Counted from the stretch's first letter, positions 1-8,374 are shown. The stretch is 22,511 nucleotides of DNA from JAFGIT01 sp016929465 [NCBI: Candidatus Coatesbacteria bacterium] (GCA_016929465.1 JAFGIT010000212.1:1-22511), one strand, 5' to 3'. Notes: a model not told the origin generated them from the letters alone. A program made the numbers and translations.

Positions 1-413
1 CAATTGTTATTGCGGAAGCAGCTGTAGCACTCGCCGTAATGCTCAGACAGAAGAAGATCGATGATGTGTCTTCTGGCCTGACGAACTCTCCTGGTATGAG
101 TCTTGACCGTGATCGGCTGGGTGACCGGATAGGCACAGCTCGCCTGAAGCGTCTTCTGCCCCTCGACCTCAACAAGGCAAACACGGCAAACGCCTGCCAC
201 GCATAGGTCGTCATGGTAACATAAAGTTGGGATGTGAACGCCAAGCTGTCTCGCAGCTTCGAGAATCGTTGTGCCGGCCGGCACCTTCAGCTCGTGATCA
301 TCGATCTTGACGGCGATCATTTCTCTTATCTTATCTGGCGCATCTACCACCTGGGGGCGCTGGCTAACGGGAGCGCGACAGGTGCCGTCGGCGCATGGGC
401 TCTTATCAGTCAT
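1..413 (-). CDS. NADH-linked [FeFe] hydrogenase (HndD-like) or formate dehydrogenase catalytic subunit, N-terminal part
   Basis: Partial gene that leaves the window at base 1; 137 residues are visible. The start ATG (413-411) follows a perfect AGGAGG at 424-419 with 5 bases between. After a linker of about 36 residues comes a plant-type [2Fe-2S] ferredoxin domain with the cysteine pattern CYHDDLCVAGVCRVC and a fourth Cys in ASCAYP. This is followed by HYGECYSCFRNNN, the start of the His-plus-three-Cys [4Fe-4S] motif of NuoG, HndD and NAD-linked formate dehydrogenase alpha subunits. The catalytic domain, either the H-cluster domain or the molybdopterin domain, lies outside, so the two enzymes cannot be separated. 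It is the last visible gene of the operon, 23 bases after the NuoF-like gene, which would pass electrons between NAD(H) and this subunit. Family membership is firm; naming it a hydrogenase is inference. Confidence 0.85.
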   Translation of the reverse strand, partial: MTDKSPCADGTCRAPVSQRPQVVDAPDKIREMIAVKIDDHELKVPAGTTILEAARQLGVHIPTLCYHDDLCVAGVCRVCLVEVEGQKTLQASCAYPVTQPITVKTHTRRVRQARRHIIDLLLSEHYGECYSCFRNNN

Positions 414-436
414 AATAACCTCCTATGCCTCGACCG

Positions 437-1609
437 TTACGCACGGCCCAGTATCTCGTTTCTAAAGTGTTTCACAATGGAGAGGAACGCATTCGGGCTA
501 GATTGCCCGAGGCCGCATTTCGAAGCGCACTGCATCGTCTCGCCCAGCGAGCAGAGGTCCTGCAAGTAACTCGTGGAGCATTCTCCGAGTTGCAGCAGTC
601 GCACACCCTCTAGCAGCTTTACGTTTCCTATCCTGCATGGCGTGCATTGCCCACATGACTCGTCCACGAAGAACTCCAGGAAATTCTCCGCGACGTCCAA
701 CATGTCTCTGTGTGGGCCGAAAACGATGACCGACCCTCCGGTAGCAACGTCCTCGTAGGAGATAGCGCGAGAGAATTCAGTCCTGGGAATACAATGGCCC
801 GACGCGCCGCCAATGACCACTGCCTTCGCGTCCTGCCCGCCTGCTGCCTCGATGACGTCGTCGATAGTCGTCCCCATCGGAAATTCATACACACCGGGAC
901 GCTCGACGTCACCCGAGATGCTCAGTATCTTGGGACCAGTCGATTTGTCCGTACCGATAGCCTTGAACCAGTCGGCGCCCTTGGCCATGATGGCTGTCGC
1001 CCAGGCAAAGGTCTCGACGTTATTGACTATCGTGGGCATGCCGTTGAGGCCTGTATTTACGGGAAACGGAGGGCGGTTTCGGGCTTCGCCTCTGCAGCCT
1101 TCCAGGCTCTCGATCAGCGCGGTTTCCTCGCCGCAGACGTAAGCACCACAGCCCATGTGAATGTGGATATCGAATGAGAAGCCTTCCTTGCCCAATATAT
1201 TGTCGCCGAGAAGATTGGCCTTTCTGCGAGCTGCCAGGCATTTCTCCAGGCCGGCCTGAAGATATGTATATTCTCCGCGAAGATAGAACACACCTTCGGA
1301 AGCGCCTATTGCATAGCCGGCCAGAGTCATACCCTCGAAGATGAGGTCCGGCCACTCACTCATGAGAACGCGGTCCTTGAATGTGCCCGGCTCGCCCTCA
1401 TCGGCGTTGCAGATTACGAATTTCTTCTCGCCTTTTTCCCTGGCAGCGAATTCCCACTTGAGGCCGGTTGGGAAGCCTGCGCCCCCACGTCCCTTCATTC
1501 CTGAGTCACGGACGGTCTTGATGACCTCAGCTGGTTTCAGCTCGAGTGCTACGGCCAGCCCTTCGTTCTTGACGACAGAGGCCAGTGTTATCTCATTTCT
1601 TATTGTCAT
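437..1609 (-). CDS. NuoF/HndC-like NADH-binding flavoprotein subunit
   Basis: A 390-residue protein of the complex I 51-kDa family: it binds FMN and NAD(H) and carries one [4Fe-4S] cluster (N3 type). The FMN/NAD glycine-rich motif GRGGAGFPTGLKW lies near residues 40-52, followed by CNADEGEPGTFKDR. The cluster ligands are ESCGQCTPCR plus a distal Cys in ASKCGLGQ. The middle holds the SLBB-like segment ending near GGASG. The protein is shorter than typical HndC: it lacks both the N-terminal thioredoxin-like domain and the C-terminal 2[4Fe-4S] domain, so it resembles minimal NuoF or formate dehydrogenase beta subunits. The start ATG overlaps the stop of the preceding NuoE-like gene in an ATGA, with a GAGGAGGAG ribosome site inside that gene. 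It is expected to form the cytoplasmic diaphorase part of the complex. Confidence 0.93.
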   Translation of the reverse strand: MTIRNEITLASVVKNEGLAVALELKPAEVIKTVRDSGMKGRGGAGFPTGLKWEFAAREKGEKKFVICNADEGEPGTFKDRVLMSEWPDLIFEGMTLAGYAIGASEGVFYLRGEYTYLQAGLEKCLAARRKANLLGDNILGKEGFSFDIHIHMGCGAYVCGEETALIESLEGCRGEARNRPPFPVNTGLNGMPTIVNNVETFAWATAIMAKGADWFKAIGTDKSTGPKILSISGDVERPGVYEFPMGTTIDDVIEAAGGQDAKAVVIGGASGHCIPRTEFSRAISYEDVATGGSVIVFGPHRDMLDVAENFLEFFVDESCGQCTPCRIGNVKLLEGVRLLQLGECSTSYLQDLCSLGETMQCASKCGLGQSSPNAFLSIVKHFRNEILGRA

Positions 1610-2127
1610 AGTGCATGCTCCTCCTCGGTCTGGGGTGTATGAGGCCCGAAGGTCTTCTCACACGCGGCAAGAATATCGTGCACCATTTCGGGGGTGACGC
1701 GAGTGAAGACCTTCCCGTTGACCAGCATCGCTGGCCCCTGATCGCACATGCCGATGCAGTTGGCCCACTCGAGTGTGAATCTTCCATCGGCCGTAGTCTC
1801 ACCAAACTCGATGCCGAGGTCGTTTCTGAGCTGTTGTGCAACTGCGGCCTTGCCTGCCATGTCGCAGCTGATCGTGCGGCAGAGACGAATGACGAATCGC
1901 CCCTCACGGCCTTCGTTCAGGAAAGAATAGAACGTCACCACGCCATAGACCTCGACCGGATGTATTCCCAGCCTGTCGGCAATGACCTGCATTTCGAAGT
2001 CACCTATTGTGTGATAGCGCTTCTGGATATCTTGCAAGATGGGGATCAGTGCGCTGCGCTCACTGCCGTGAACATCAACGAGGTTGTTTATCTCCCCCAT
2101 CAACCTGTCTTGCTGAGTGGTTAGCAT
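1606..2127 (-). CDS. NuoE/HndA-like thioredoxin-fold [2Fe-2S] subunit
   Basis: A 173-residue member of the complex I 24-kDa family. An N-terminal helical region (SALIPILQDIQKRYHTI) is followed by the family signature VYGVVTFYSFL and a thioredoxin-like [2Fe-2S] domain. The four ligands are visible as LCRTISC (C-x4-C) and NCIGMC (C-x3-C). The length is normal for the family. The protein pairs with the NuoF-like subunit to form an NADH-oxidising or NAD-reducing dimer. The ATG at 2127 has AGGAGA about 7 bases upstream. The gene overlaps the small ORF before it by 7 bases and the NuoF-like gene after it by 4, so translation of the three is probably coupled. The acidic C-terminus (EEEHAL) is encoded by the bases that also serve as the next gene's ribosome site. 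Confidence 0.93.
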   Translation of the reverse strand: MLTTQQDRLMGEINNLVDVHGSERSALIPILQDIQKRYHTIGDFEMQVIADRLGIHPVEVYGVVTFYSFLNEGREGRFVIRLCRTISCDMAGKAAVAQQLRNDLGIEFGETTADGRFTLEWANCIGMCDQGPAMLVNGKVFTRVTPEMVHDILAACEKTFGPHTPQTEEEHAL

Positions 2128-2321
2128 AATCGGTTCTCCTGTTTTATTTTCAGCAGGGTCAATATCTTAGCGATCTCCTTCGTGGGCTTCAGCAGGCCGT
2201 TTGCGAGTTCAGCCGCTTCATGTTCCCCGGTTTTCGCCGGCGCGAGAGGAGCCTCGCGGTTGTCCCGAATCAGGTCCAGGGCAACGCTGGGATCGTCCAG
2301 CCCAATCACAATTCTTACCAT
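2121..2321 (-). CDS. Small conserved-looking protein at the head of the NADH-dehydrogenase-module operon, function unknown
   Basis: I do not recognise this 66-residue protein. Reasons to accept it: a GGAGAG-type ribosome site just before the ATG, a stop that overlaps the NuoE-like start in ATGCTAA (7 bases), and codon choice like its neighbours. It has an N-terminal strand-like segment (VRIVIGLDDPS), a middle rich in Ala, Glu and Pro, and a C-terminal helix rich in Lys, Ile and Leu (KEIAKILTLLKIKQ). There is no membrane segment and only one Cys, at the very C-terminus. It could be a small accessory protein of the redox complex, or simply a translated leader that loads ribosomes for nuoE. No homology is claimed. 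Confidence 0.55.
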   Translation of the reverse strand: MVRIVIGLDDPSVALDLIRDNREAPLAPAKTGEHEAAELANGLLKPTKEIAKILTLLKIKQENRLC

Positions 2322-2389
2322 TCGCTCTCTCCGGATCGATGTTTATATTTCACATTTGTAACAGCGCGAGTTCGGCATTTGCTCCGAGT

Positions 2390-2407
2390 TTGATAAAAGT
2401 TTCACAA
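2390..2407 (-). promoter_or_regulatory. Rex-like inverted repeat upstream of the NADH-linked operon
   Basis: On the minus strand this 18-base site reads TTGTGAAACTTTTATCAA. The left half matches the Rex consensus half TTGTGAA exactly; the right half TTATCAA matches TTCACAA at 5 of 7 positions, with the expected 4-base gap. Rex senses the NADH/NAD+ ratio, which would suit an NADH-linked redox operon. A possible -10 TATAAA lies downstream at 2347-2342, about 20 bases before the first ATG, but no clear -35 pairs with it. A TTGACA overlaps the upstream edge of the repeat at 2414-2409. The repeat is visible; its binding protein is inference. Confidence 0.3.
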
Positions 2408-2692
2408 TTGTCAATATGAATTCAGGATGTCATATCAAAGCTCAACGCTGAATTTAATGAGTCATCCCGCGTGTTCACCTGGGGCCCCGGTTGCGGCCTT
2501 CGGAGGTCAAGTCAAATCCTGACACCCACGGGCGCCAGTTTACATTTAGAGCAAGTCGGCAGAACTCAGGAGAGGGACATCGCCATAGAAGATCTCGACT
2601 GCAATAGAGCTTAATCGAGAGATCCTTCCTGAAAAGCCCCACACCCCACAGGGCCGGAACGCATATCGCAACCACACGAACCAGACATTTTG
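2408..2692. other. Intergenic stretch between the redox operon and tRNA-Asn, no gene seen
   Basis: About 285 bases without a supportable gene. It is the upstream region of the redox operon and the 3' flank of tRNA-Asn, both on the minus strand. A minus-strand reading frame here runs through the tRNA and is not credible. Short GC-rich self-complementary pieces occur around 2479-2490 (GGGGCCCC). No strong rho-independent terminator follows the tRNA. Confidence 0.5.
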
Positions 2693-2765
<73 letters not shown>

Positions 2766-2868
2766 GTGAACGTTGCGAAGGGAATATAGGTCTCCGCGCT
2801 AGCACTGTCAAGCAGTGACGATCTCGACTCCTTCCCCTACGGCATTTAGCTAAAGCAATTCGTTCGAG

Positions 2869-2889
2869 AAATCGCCGCTCTGGCGATTT
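2869..2889 (-). terminator. Hairpin at the end of the hybrid kinase gene
   Basis: A perfect 8-bp stem AAATCGCC/GGCGATTT with a 5-base loop overlaps the kinase stop codon. On the minus strand the right arm ends in TTT but is followed by CTCG rather than a long T-run, so it is at best a moderate terminator. It may equally act as an mRNA 3'-end stabiliser. Confidence 0.4.
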
Positions 2890-5800
2890 ATTTATCCAGG
2901 ACTTCTCTGATCTTGCTGAGTAGGTCTTGAGGGCTGAAGGGCTTGCCGATGAATTCGACGCCATCACCCATCACGCCGGATTGAGCAATAACGTCCTGAG
3001 TGTATCCCGACATGAAAAGGGTCCTGAATTGCTGGCAAGCGCTGCCGATTATCTCTGCGAGGTCCTTGCCCGGCATTCCGGGCATGATTACGTCCGTCAG
3101 CAAGAGGTCCAGATTGTCACCCAAATCATACGCGATAGAAATCGCCTCTTCGCAATCTTCAGCAATCCTGAATTCATAGCCCACACCGGAGAGGATTCGC
3201 TTCAAGAGCTCCTTCACCGCGATGTCGTCCTCGACGACGAGGATCGTTTCGCCCTTCCCGAGTATCGATACGGCCTTCTTTTCGACCTTCTTCACGTCAG
3301 CCGCTTCCTCTGCCACAACCGGGAAGTAGATCTTCATGCTCGTTCCCATTCTCTTTTCACTATAGACATTTATGTGCCCGCCGGATTGCCTCACGATCCC
3401 ATAGACGGTCGATAGCCCTAGCCCGGTCCCCCTGCCCAGTCGCTTGGTCGTATAGAACGGCTCGAAGATGTGCGATATGATGTCCTGATCCATGCCTTCG
3501 CCAGTGTCGATGATGGTTAGCACCGAGTGAGGGCCGACGGCCGCATCGGGATGTGTCTGAAGATACATCTCATCAAGAAGGACCGCGTCGGTCTCGATCG
3601 TCAGTTTGCCGCCGTGGGGCATCGCATCTCTCGAATTGAGCGCCAGATTCAGGACTACCTGCTCGACCTGCGTTGGGTCGGCTTTTATTGATGGTAGAGA
3701 ATGTCTAAGTGACATGGATATCTCGATATCCTCCCGTATTAGACGGCGCAGCATCTTGGACGTGCCCTTGATGACCTTATTCAAGTCCAGTGCAACTGGC
3801 GATACGTTCTGCTTGCGACTGAATGCTAACAGTTGCTGGGTGAGGTCAGCTGCTTTTCTGGCAGAGGTATAAGCCTCATCTAGTTCCTCTGGCAGGGATG
3901 AATCCCTGGCATAGTCCATCTTCAGCAGCTCGATATTCCCCATTATTGCAGTCAGGAGGTTGTTGAAGTCATGCGCGATGCCTCCGGCAAGATGCCCGAT
4001 TGCCTCCATTTTCTGAGCCTGCAGTAGTTTCTGCTCAGCCTGTCGCCGCTGTGTGATATCTCGAGTGACGCCCAAAATCGCAGAGGCCTTCCCATTCTCA
4101 TCTCTTAGAAAGGTCATACTCACCTCGGTCCAAACCGTACTGCCGTCCTTGCACCGCAATTCGAGCTCCAGGGTCCCCGACCGGTCGGGGTCTCCTTGGC
4201 CGGTTCTCTCTAATTCCATCTCCTCCTTGAGGAGTTCCATTGCGATTTTGAACGAATCGGGAGTGAGGCCTTCCTGCCAAGACCTAGATATCGCTTCCTC
4301 GGGCGTGAAACCGGTCAGTCGGGTTATAGATGGGCTTATATAAAGGGATTTCAGAGTCTTGACATCTCTGATCCATATCATATCGGAGATATTCTCGGCG
4401 AGCAGTCGATATCTCTCCTCGCTTTCTCTGAGTGCGCTCTCCGCACGCTTCCGCTCGGTTATATCTCGACTCACGGCAACCAGCCCTGCAGGCTTGCCTG
4501 CATCATCTCGGAGAAGGCTGTAGGTGGCCTCTGTCCAGACCGTGGAGCCATCCTTTCGAATCATCTCGAGATCTATAGTGAAGGACCAGTGGGGATCACT
4601 GCGGGCTGCTTCCTCGAGGACATCCGGCGTGATCTCTCTCTTGAATCTCGCCAACGATTCGGGGGCAATAATCTTCTCCCTGGGCAGCTTCATTACTTCC
4701 TCGACGGAATAACCCAAAAGCCTCTCCACAGAAGGGCTTACAAAGAGTGCCTTTCGCTTGTTCAGAGCCCCGAGCCAAATTATGTCACTGACATTCTCTG
4801 CCAGTAGGCGATAGGATTTCTCGCTCTCTCTGAGCGCTTCTTCGGCTTGCTTGCGGTCGGTTATATCGAGGTTCGTCCCGGCCATCCTGAGCGGCCTTCC
4901 CTCCTCGTCTCGCGCTATCACCTTCCCTCGTGAAATGACCCACCTATATTCACCCATTTTGGACCGAACGCGGAACTCGGCTTCATAGTATGGGGTATCC
5001 CCGGCGATGTGGGCATTCAGCTTCTCCGAACGGACGGGAAGATCATCGGGGTGGATTATGGCTTCCCGGGCACTAATGTTGCAATCGAGCTCATTGGAGG
5101 TGTATCCGAGACTCGCGGGCATCTTTCCTCCTGCCTCGATCTCACCGGTCTGCACATTGTAGTTCCAAGTGGTCAGGTCGGCAGCACTCAGGGCAATGTT
5201 GAGCATCTCTTCGCTCTTCCTGCGTGCTTCTTCGGCTTGCTTCAATTCAGTTATATCGATAAGCGACGCGATGCTCTTCATCGTTCCCGGAATCATATCT
5301 ACTCTCAATAGGGCGTTCCTTATATTGCCCTCTGCGTCGATGCATTGGAGCTCATAGTTCTTGGGCGGATTTCCCCCTGGTTGCCTTCTCAGTCTGTGGA
5401 ATCCCTTGATTCTCTCTAATTCGTTATCGGGAAGCATCACCGTGAAGGGCATTTTGCCCTCTATTTCCTCCTTGGGTTTGCCAAGGAAACGCTCCATCTC
5501 AGCATTGACCACAGAGAAAGTCATGTCTTCATCGACTATGAAGGTCGCAGTGCCGGTATTCTCGAATATGCTCTGGTATAGTCTCTCAGAAGTCTTCAGA
5601 GCCTCGTCGGCGCGCTTAAGGTCTGTGATATCCATGAGGGAGGCGACGCTTTCATTCGTTCCGGGTATCAGATCAGCTCTAAGGAACCCATTCCGGATCT
5701 CTCCGTCTGCGTTGATAAAGCGTATCTCGTACTGATTCGGGGGATTTGCGCCTTCCTGTCTCCTACTCCTATGCATCTCCGTTAATCTGGGAAGGTCCTC

Positions 5801-7531
5801 GACAGGTATGAAATCAGTCCACTTATGCTTGCCCTCTATCTCTTCCTTCGACTTGCCGATGAATCTTGCCATCTCGGCGTTGACTCTTTTGAAGGTCATA
5901 TTCTCATCGATTATGCAAGTCGCGTTGCCGGTGTTCTCGAAGATGCTGTGATAGAGCTCTTCAGAGGCCCTTAATGCCTCCTCGGCACGCCTCTGCTCTG
6001 TGATGTCCTCACCGATCGACTGATATGCGACAGGCCTGCCGGATGAATCGAAAAGCCCCCGGTTAATCCACCTATGCCAGCGAATCTCGCCGCTTGGCGC
6101 AATAACTCGATGTTCTTGCGAACTTGTAGGAGCTTCGACAGTCAGGCTGTTGATCTCATTGATAACGCACTCTCGCTCGGATTCTGGAATGAGAGTCAAG
6201 AAATTCACGCCGATGAGCTCCTCCGCAGTCTTCGCGAAGTACCTGCAGTAGGCTTCATTTACTGATGTTATCTCACCTCCTGGAAGGAAGCGACAGAGCA
6301 GCACGGGTGTCTCTTCCACGATGGCGCGGTATCGCTCCTCACTCAAACGCAATTGCTCTTCCGCCCGCTTCTGCTCCTCGCCTATCTCTATGTGATAAAG
6401 AGCCGAGGCGAGGTCATTTGCGAGCTCCATGAAAAGCGAGCTCTCCTCATCATCCGAGCTCAGCTGCGTTGGTATAGATGCCCCGATTATTCCGTAGCGC
6501 TTGTTCTTGTGCCTCAATTGCGTTGTGAAGATCACGGAGTTGCCGTGGAGTGCTTGGAGCGGGCAGGACTCGCATCCGACGCTATCCATTTTGCCGATCT
6601 GCAAGCCGGGTCGCTCCAGCGAGATCCTGCAGCATTGCGGAAGCTCCCCCTTTTTGAAAAGATCGAGCAAAGAGTCAAAAACGGCTCCGAGACCGGACTC
6701 TGCGGCGCAAACGAATTCGCCAGGATCGTCAAATAGGGATATCCAGACATTCTCATAGCCACGATTCTCGGTCAGACTGGCGCAGATACGATTGATTAAC
6801 TCGTCTCGACTGGCTTCCTCGGTGGTCAGGAGATTGACGCTCCGGATCGATTTCAGCACTAGATTCAGATGCTCGATCCTGTCGGTAGCGAGGTTCCGCT
6901 CCGTTATATCAACGAGCGAGGCGATGCTATCGGTAGTGCCAGGAACCATGTATATTTTCAAAAATGCATCCTTGATAGAGCCGTATCTGTCAATAAACCG
7001 GAACTCATACTCGGTGGGGATATAGGCTCCTTCTTCTCTTCGTCTGCGATGGTACTCCTTCATCCACTCGAGATCATCCGGAACGACAAACTCGGTCCAA
7101 ATGATCTTCCCTTCGAGCTCCTCCTTGCTATATCCGCAGAGCTTCAAGAATTCGACATTGGCCTTTGCGATTATCATGTCCTCTCTTATGAGCGCGATTG
7201 CCGTCCCTGTGTTCTCAAATAAGCTGCGGTACATCTCCTCCGAGATCTGCAGGGCCTTATCCGAGTTCTCTTTCAATAGCGAATAAAGAAGGAAAATCCA
7301 TAGGGCGGGCGTGAGGATGTCCAAGTAATCCGAAATCGGCTCTAATGAAGCACATATTTCCGAGTTCTCGCAAAAATTGCCGAGATTATGGAGGATGATG
7401 AGCCCGATAATTCCGAAGAGCAATGCCTTTATTTCAGGCTTCTGTGAACGTCTCCAACCTGTCAAAAGCGGTACGAGGGCAATTATCGCTATGAGAAATG
7501 AGATGAGGTCGAAGGCGGCTATCAGATTCAT
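2888..7531 (-). CDS. Membrane-anchored hybrid histidine kinase with seven PAS domains, one GAF and a C-terminal receiver
   Basis: 1547 residues. Three N-terminal membrane segments (about 4-25, 35-50, 68-86) lead into PAS1 (about 98-212), GAF (about 222-385), PAS2 (398-515), PAS3 (525-640), PAS4 (650-762), PAS5 (774-892), PAS6 (905-1028) and PAS7 (1040-1162). The HisKA H box is HLAGGIAHDFNN with phospho-acceptor H1187. The ATPase domain has the N box near N1299, DTGEGM at 1342-1347 and GTGLGLS near 1369. The receiver (about 1428-1547) has acidic residues E1434-D1436, phospho-acceptor D1480 and K1530. PAS1, PAS3 and PAS4 are close copies (shared FENTG, PGT and ASL.DIT blocks). The GAF domain contains C320-x2-C323-P-L. 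A one-base gap separates it from the upstream membrane gene. There is no DNA-binding domain, so output probably goes to another protein; the ligand is unknown. Confidence 0.95.
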   Translation of the reverse strand: MNLIAAFDLISFLIAIIALVPLLTGWRRSQKPEIKALLFGIIGLIILHNLGNFCENSEICASLEPISDYLDILTPALWIFLLYSLLKENSDKALQISEEMYRSLFENTGTAIALIREDMIIAKANVEFLKLCGYSKEELEGKIIWTEFVVPDDLEWMKEYHRRRREEGAYIPTEYEFRFIDRYGSIKDAFLKIYMVPGTTDSIASLVDITERNLATDRIEHLNLVLKSIRSVNLLTTEEASRDELINRICASLTENRGYENVWISLFDDPGEFVCAAESGLGAVFDSLLDLFKKGELPQCCRISLERPGLQIGKMDSVGCESCPLQALHGNSVIFTTQLRHKNKRYGIIGASIPTQLSSDDEESSLFMELANDLASALYHIEIGEEQKRAEEQLRLSEERYRAIVEETPVLLCRFLPGGEITSVNEAYCRYFAKTAEELIGVNFLTLIPESERECVINEINSLTVEAPTSSQEHRVIAPSGEIRWHRWINRGLFDSSGRPVAYQSIGEDITEQRRAEEALRASEELYHSIFENTGNATCIIDENMTFKRVNAEMARFIGKSKEEIEGKHKWTDFIPVEDLPRLTEMHRSRRQEGANPPNQYEIRFINADGEIRNGFLRADLIPGTNESVASLMDITDLKRADEALKTSERLYQSIFENTGTATFIVDEDMTFSVVNAEMERFLGKPKEEIEGKMPFTVMLPDNELERIKGFHRLRRQPGGNPPKNYELQCIDAEGNIRNALLRVDMIPGTMKSIASLIDITELKQAEEARRKSEEMLNIALSAADLTTWNYNVQTGEIEAGGKMPASLGYTSNELDCNISAREAIIHPDDLPVRSEKLNAHIAGDTPYYEAEFRVRSKMGEYRWVISRGKVIARDEEGRPLRMAGTNLDITDRKQAEEALRESEKSYRLLAENVSDIIWLGALNKRKALFVSPSVERLLGYSVEEVMKLPREKIIAPESLARFKREITPDVLEEAARSDPHWSFTIDLEMIRKDGSTVWTEATYSLLRDDAGKPAGLVAVSRDITERKRAESALRESEERYRLLAENISDMIWIRDVKTLKSLYISPSITRLTGFTPEEAISRSWQEGLTPDSFKIAMELLKEEMELERTGQGDPDRSGTLELELRCKDGSTVWTEVSMTFLRDENGKASAILGVTRDITQRRQAEQKLLQAQKMEAIGHLAGGIAHDFNNLLTAIMGNIELLKMDYARDSSLPEELDEAYTSARKAADLTQQLLAFSRKQNVSPVALDLNKVIKGTSKMLRRLIREDIEISMSLRHSLPSIKADPTQVEQVVLNLALNSRDAMPHGGKLTIETDAVLLDEMYLQTHPDAAVGPHSVLTIIDTGEGMDQDIISHIFEPFYTTKRLGRGTGLGLSTVYGIVRQSGGHINVYSEKRMGTSMKIYFPVVAEEAADVKKVEKKAVSILGKGETILVVEDDIAVKELLKRILSGVGYEFRIAEDCEEAISIAYDLGDNLDLLLTDVIMPGMPGKDLAEIIGSACQQFRTLFMSGYTQDVIAQSGVMGDGVEFIGKPFSPQDLLSKIREVLDK

Positions 7532-7532
7532 A

Positions 7533-7808
7533 TTATGAGCTGCCCTCTCTAGTGCGGAAGGTCCTCCAACTCCATATAGCCAGAAGAGCTGCGCTGATGG
7601 GATAGCAGACGTGCTCGAGATGGTCCAGGAAGTGTGGCCATAAAAAGCCCTCAGCGACGGTCACGATCCACGCGAAGAGAAGTGTGTAGAAACTCGCCAT
7701 AAGGAATTCGCGGTGTGGGAGGCGCCTTAGAGAACGCTCATTGATGAGCGCAAAGATGAGAACTCCCGCACCTAACAGAAGCCTCAGCATCTCATTCTCA
7801 TGGATCAT
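7533..7808 (-). CDS. Small three-helix membrane protein coupled to the hybrid kinase
   Basis: 91 residues with three probable membrane helices (about 8-22, 36-53, 67-82) and a charged C-terminus (RTFRTREGSS). The ATG has a perfect AGGAGG (in CGAGGAGGCTATAT) at good spacing. The stop lies one base before the kinase ATG, so translation is almost certainly coupled. Charged and aromatic residues around the second helix and the following loop (AEGFLWPHFLDHLEHVCYP) could bind a ligand or contact the kinase's own three N-terminal helices, which have a similar length and topology. I do not recognise a family. A sensor partner or membrane subunit of the kinase is the natural inference from position; no enzymatic motif is visible. 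Confidence 0.75.
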   Translation of the reverse strand: MIHENEMLRLLLGAGVLIFALINERSLRRLPHREFLMASFYTLLFAWIVTVAEGFLWPHFLDHLEHVCYPISAALLAIWSWRTFRTREGSS

Positions 7809-8004
7809 ATATAGCCTCCTCGGCTAGATACTAAGACCTACACACGCCTTTAATAAATTATGATGACCCCTCTGCAAGCACTGAAACTTATCGAAACATA
7901 TAACCCATAAGCTAAATTTATGGCGAAAAAGCGATCAGTACAACTACCGCATCACATCTCGCCACATACTGCCAATTTCAGCCCCATATCTCAAACAAAG
8001 CAGA

Positions 8005-8042
8005 AATCTCATAGCCCATTACATAGATTGTGCTATGAGATT
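8005..8042. repeat. 11-bp perfect inverted repeat with 16-base spacer
   Basis: The arms AATCTCATAGC (8005-8015) and GCTATGAGATT (8032-8042) are exact reverse complements. The surrounding 7809-8150 stretch is AT-rich and gene-free. The repeat lies about 200 bases upstream of the small membrane protein gene, so an operator or an RNA hairpin is possible. A second shorter repeat (CCATAA/TTATGG) is at 7905-7923. The rest of 7809-8150 shows nothing else I can support. Confidence 0.45.
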
Positions 8043-8156
8043 CTCCCGATGTCAACGAACTGAATGGACCGGGTGTGACTCAAAATTGTAGGTAATCTTG
8101 GGCCAGTATTGATTTCAGTGAATTACCATCTGATTAATCTGGTTTGCTCAGCCAAT

Positions 8157-8374
8157 GCCCAAGCGGGGCATCATGTGAGTAGCCGTGGAGTGCAGGCCGA
8201 AGGCCAAACCCACGGATTCGCAGAAGCCAAAGCAAAACCTCCTCCCCGCGTCACGTGTCGCCCTAAAGGGCGGCGCTGTATCGATCATGTCCATCGACGG
8301 GAATGAACCCCTTGACGCCCGCGGGTGGGCCATTGTCGAGGCGCGGCGAGCTCTCGCCGCTTTCATTTGCCGTG
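8157..8374. other. Hairpin-dense GC-rich gene-free block
   Basis: Several strong inverted repeats stand close together: GCCC/GGGC (8157-8169); a nested CCGTGG/CCACGG (8183-8215) enclosing GGCC-GAA-GGCC; CGCCCT-AA-AGGGCG (8259-8272); the palindrome CCCGCGGG (8318-8325); and GCGGCGAG-CT-CTCGCCGC (8343-8360). It follows the carbamoyltransferase 3' end on the minus strand. Short open frames cross it on both strands, but none has a ribosome site or recognisable protein. It could be a 3'-end structure, a REP-like cluster, a small RNA or a decayed element. Confidence 0.4.

Noticed and set aside
710-1177. Open frame of 155 codons on the plus strand
   Set aside because: Antisense to the NuoF-like gene, whose FMN and Fe-S motifs settle the strand.
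5640-7200. Possible DNA repeat or mobile element within the kinase gene
   Set aside because: The similarity comes from duplicated PAS domains in one uninterrupted reading frame.
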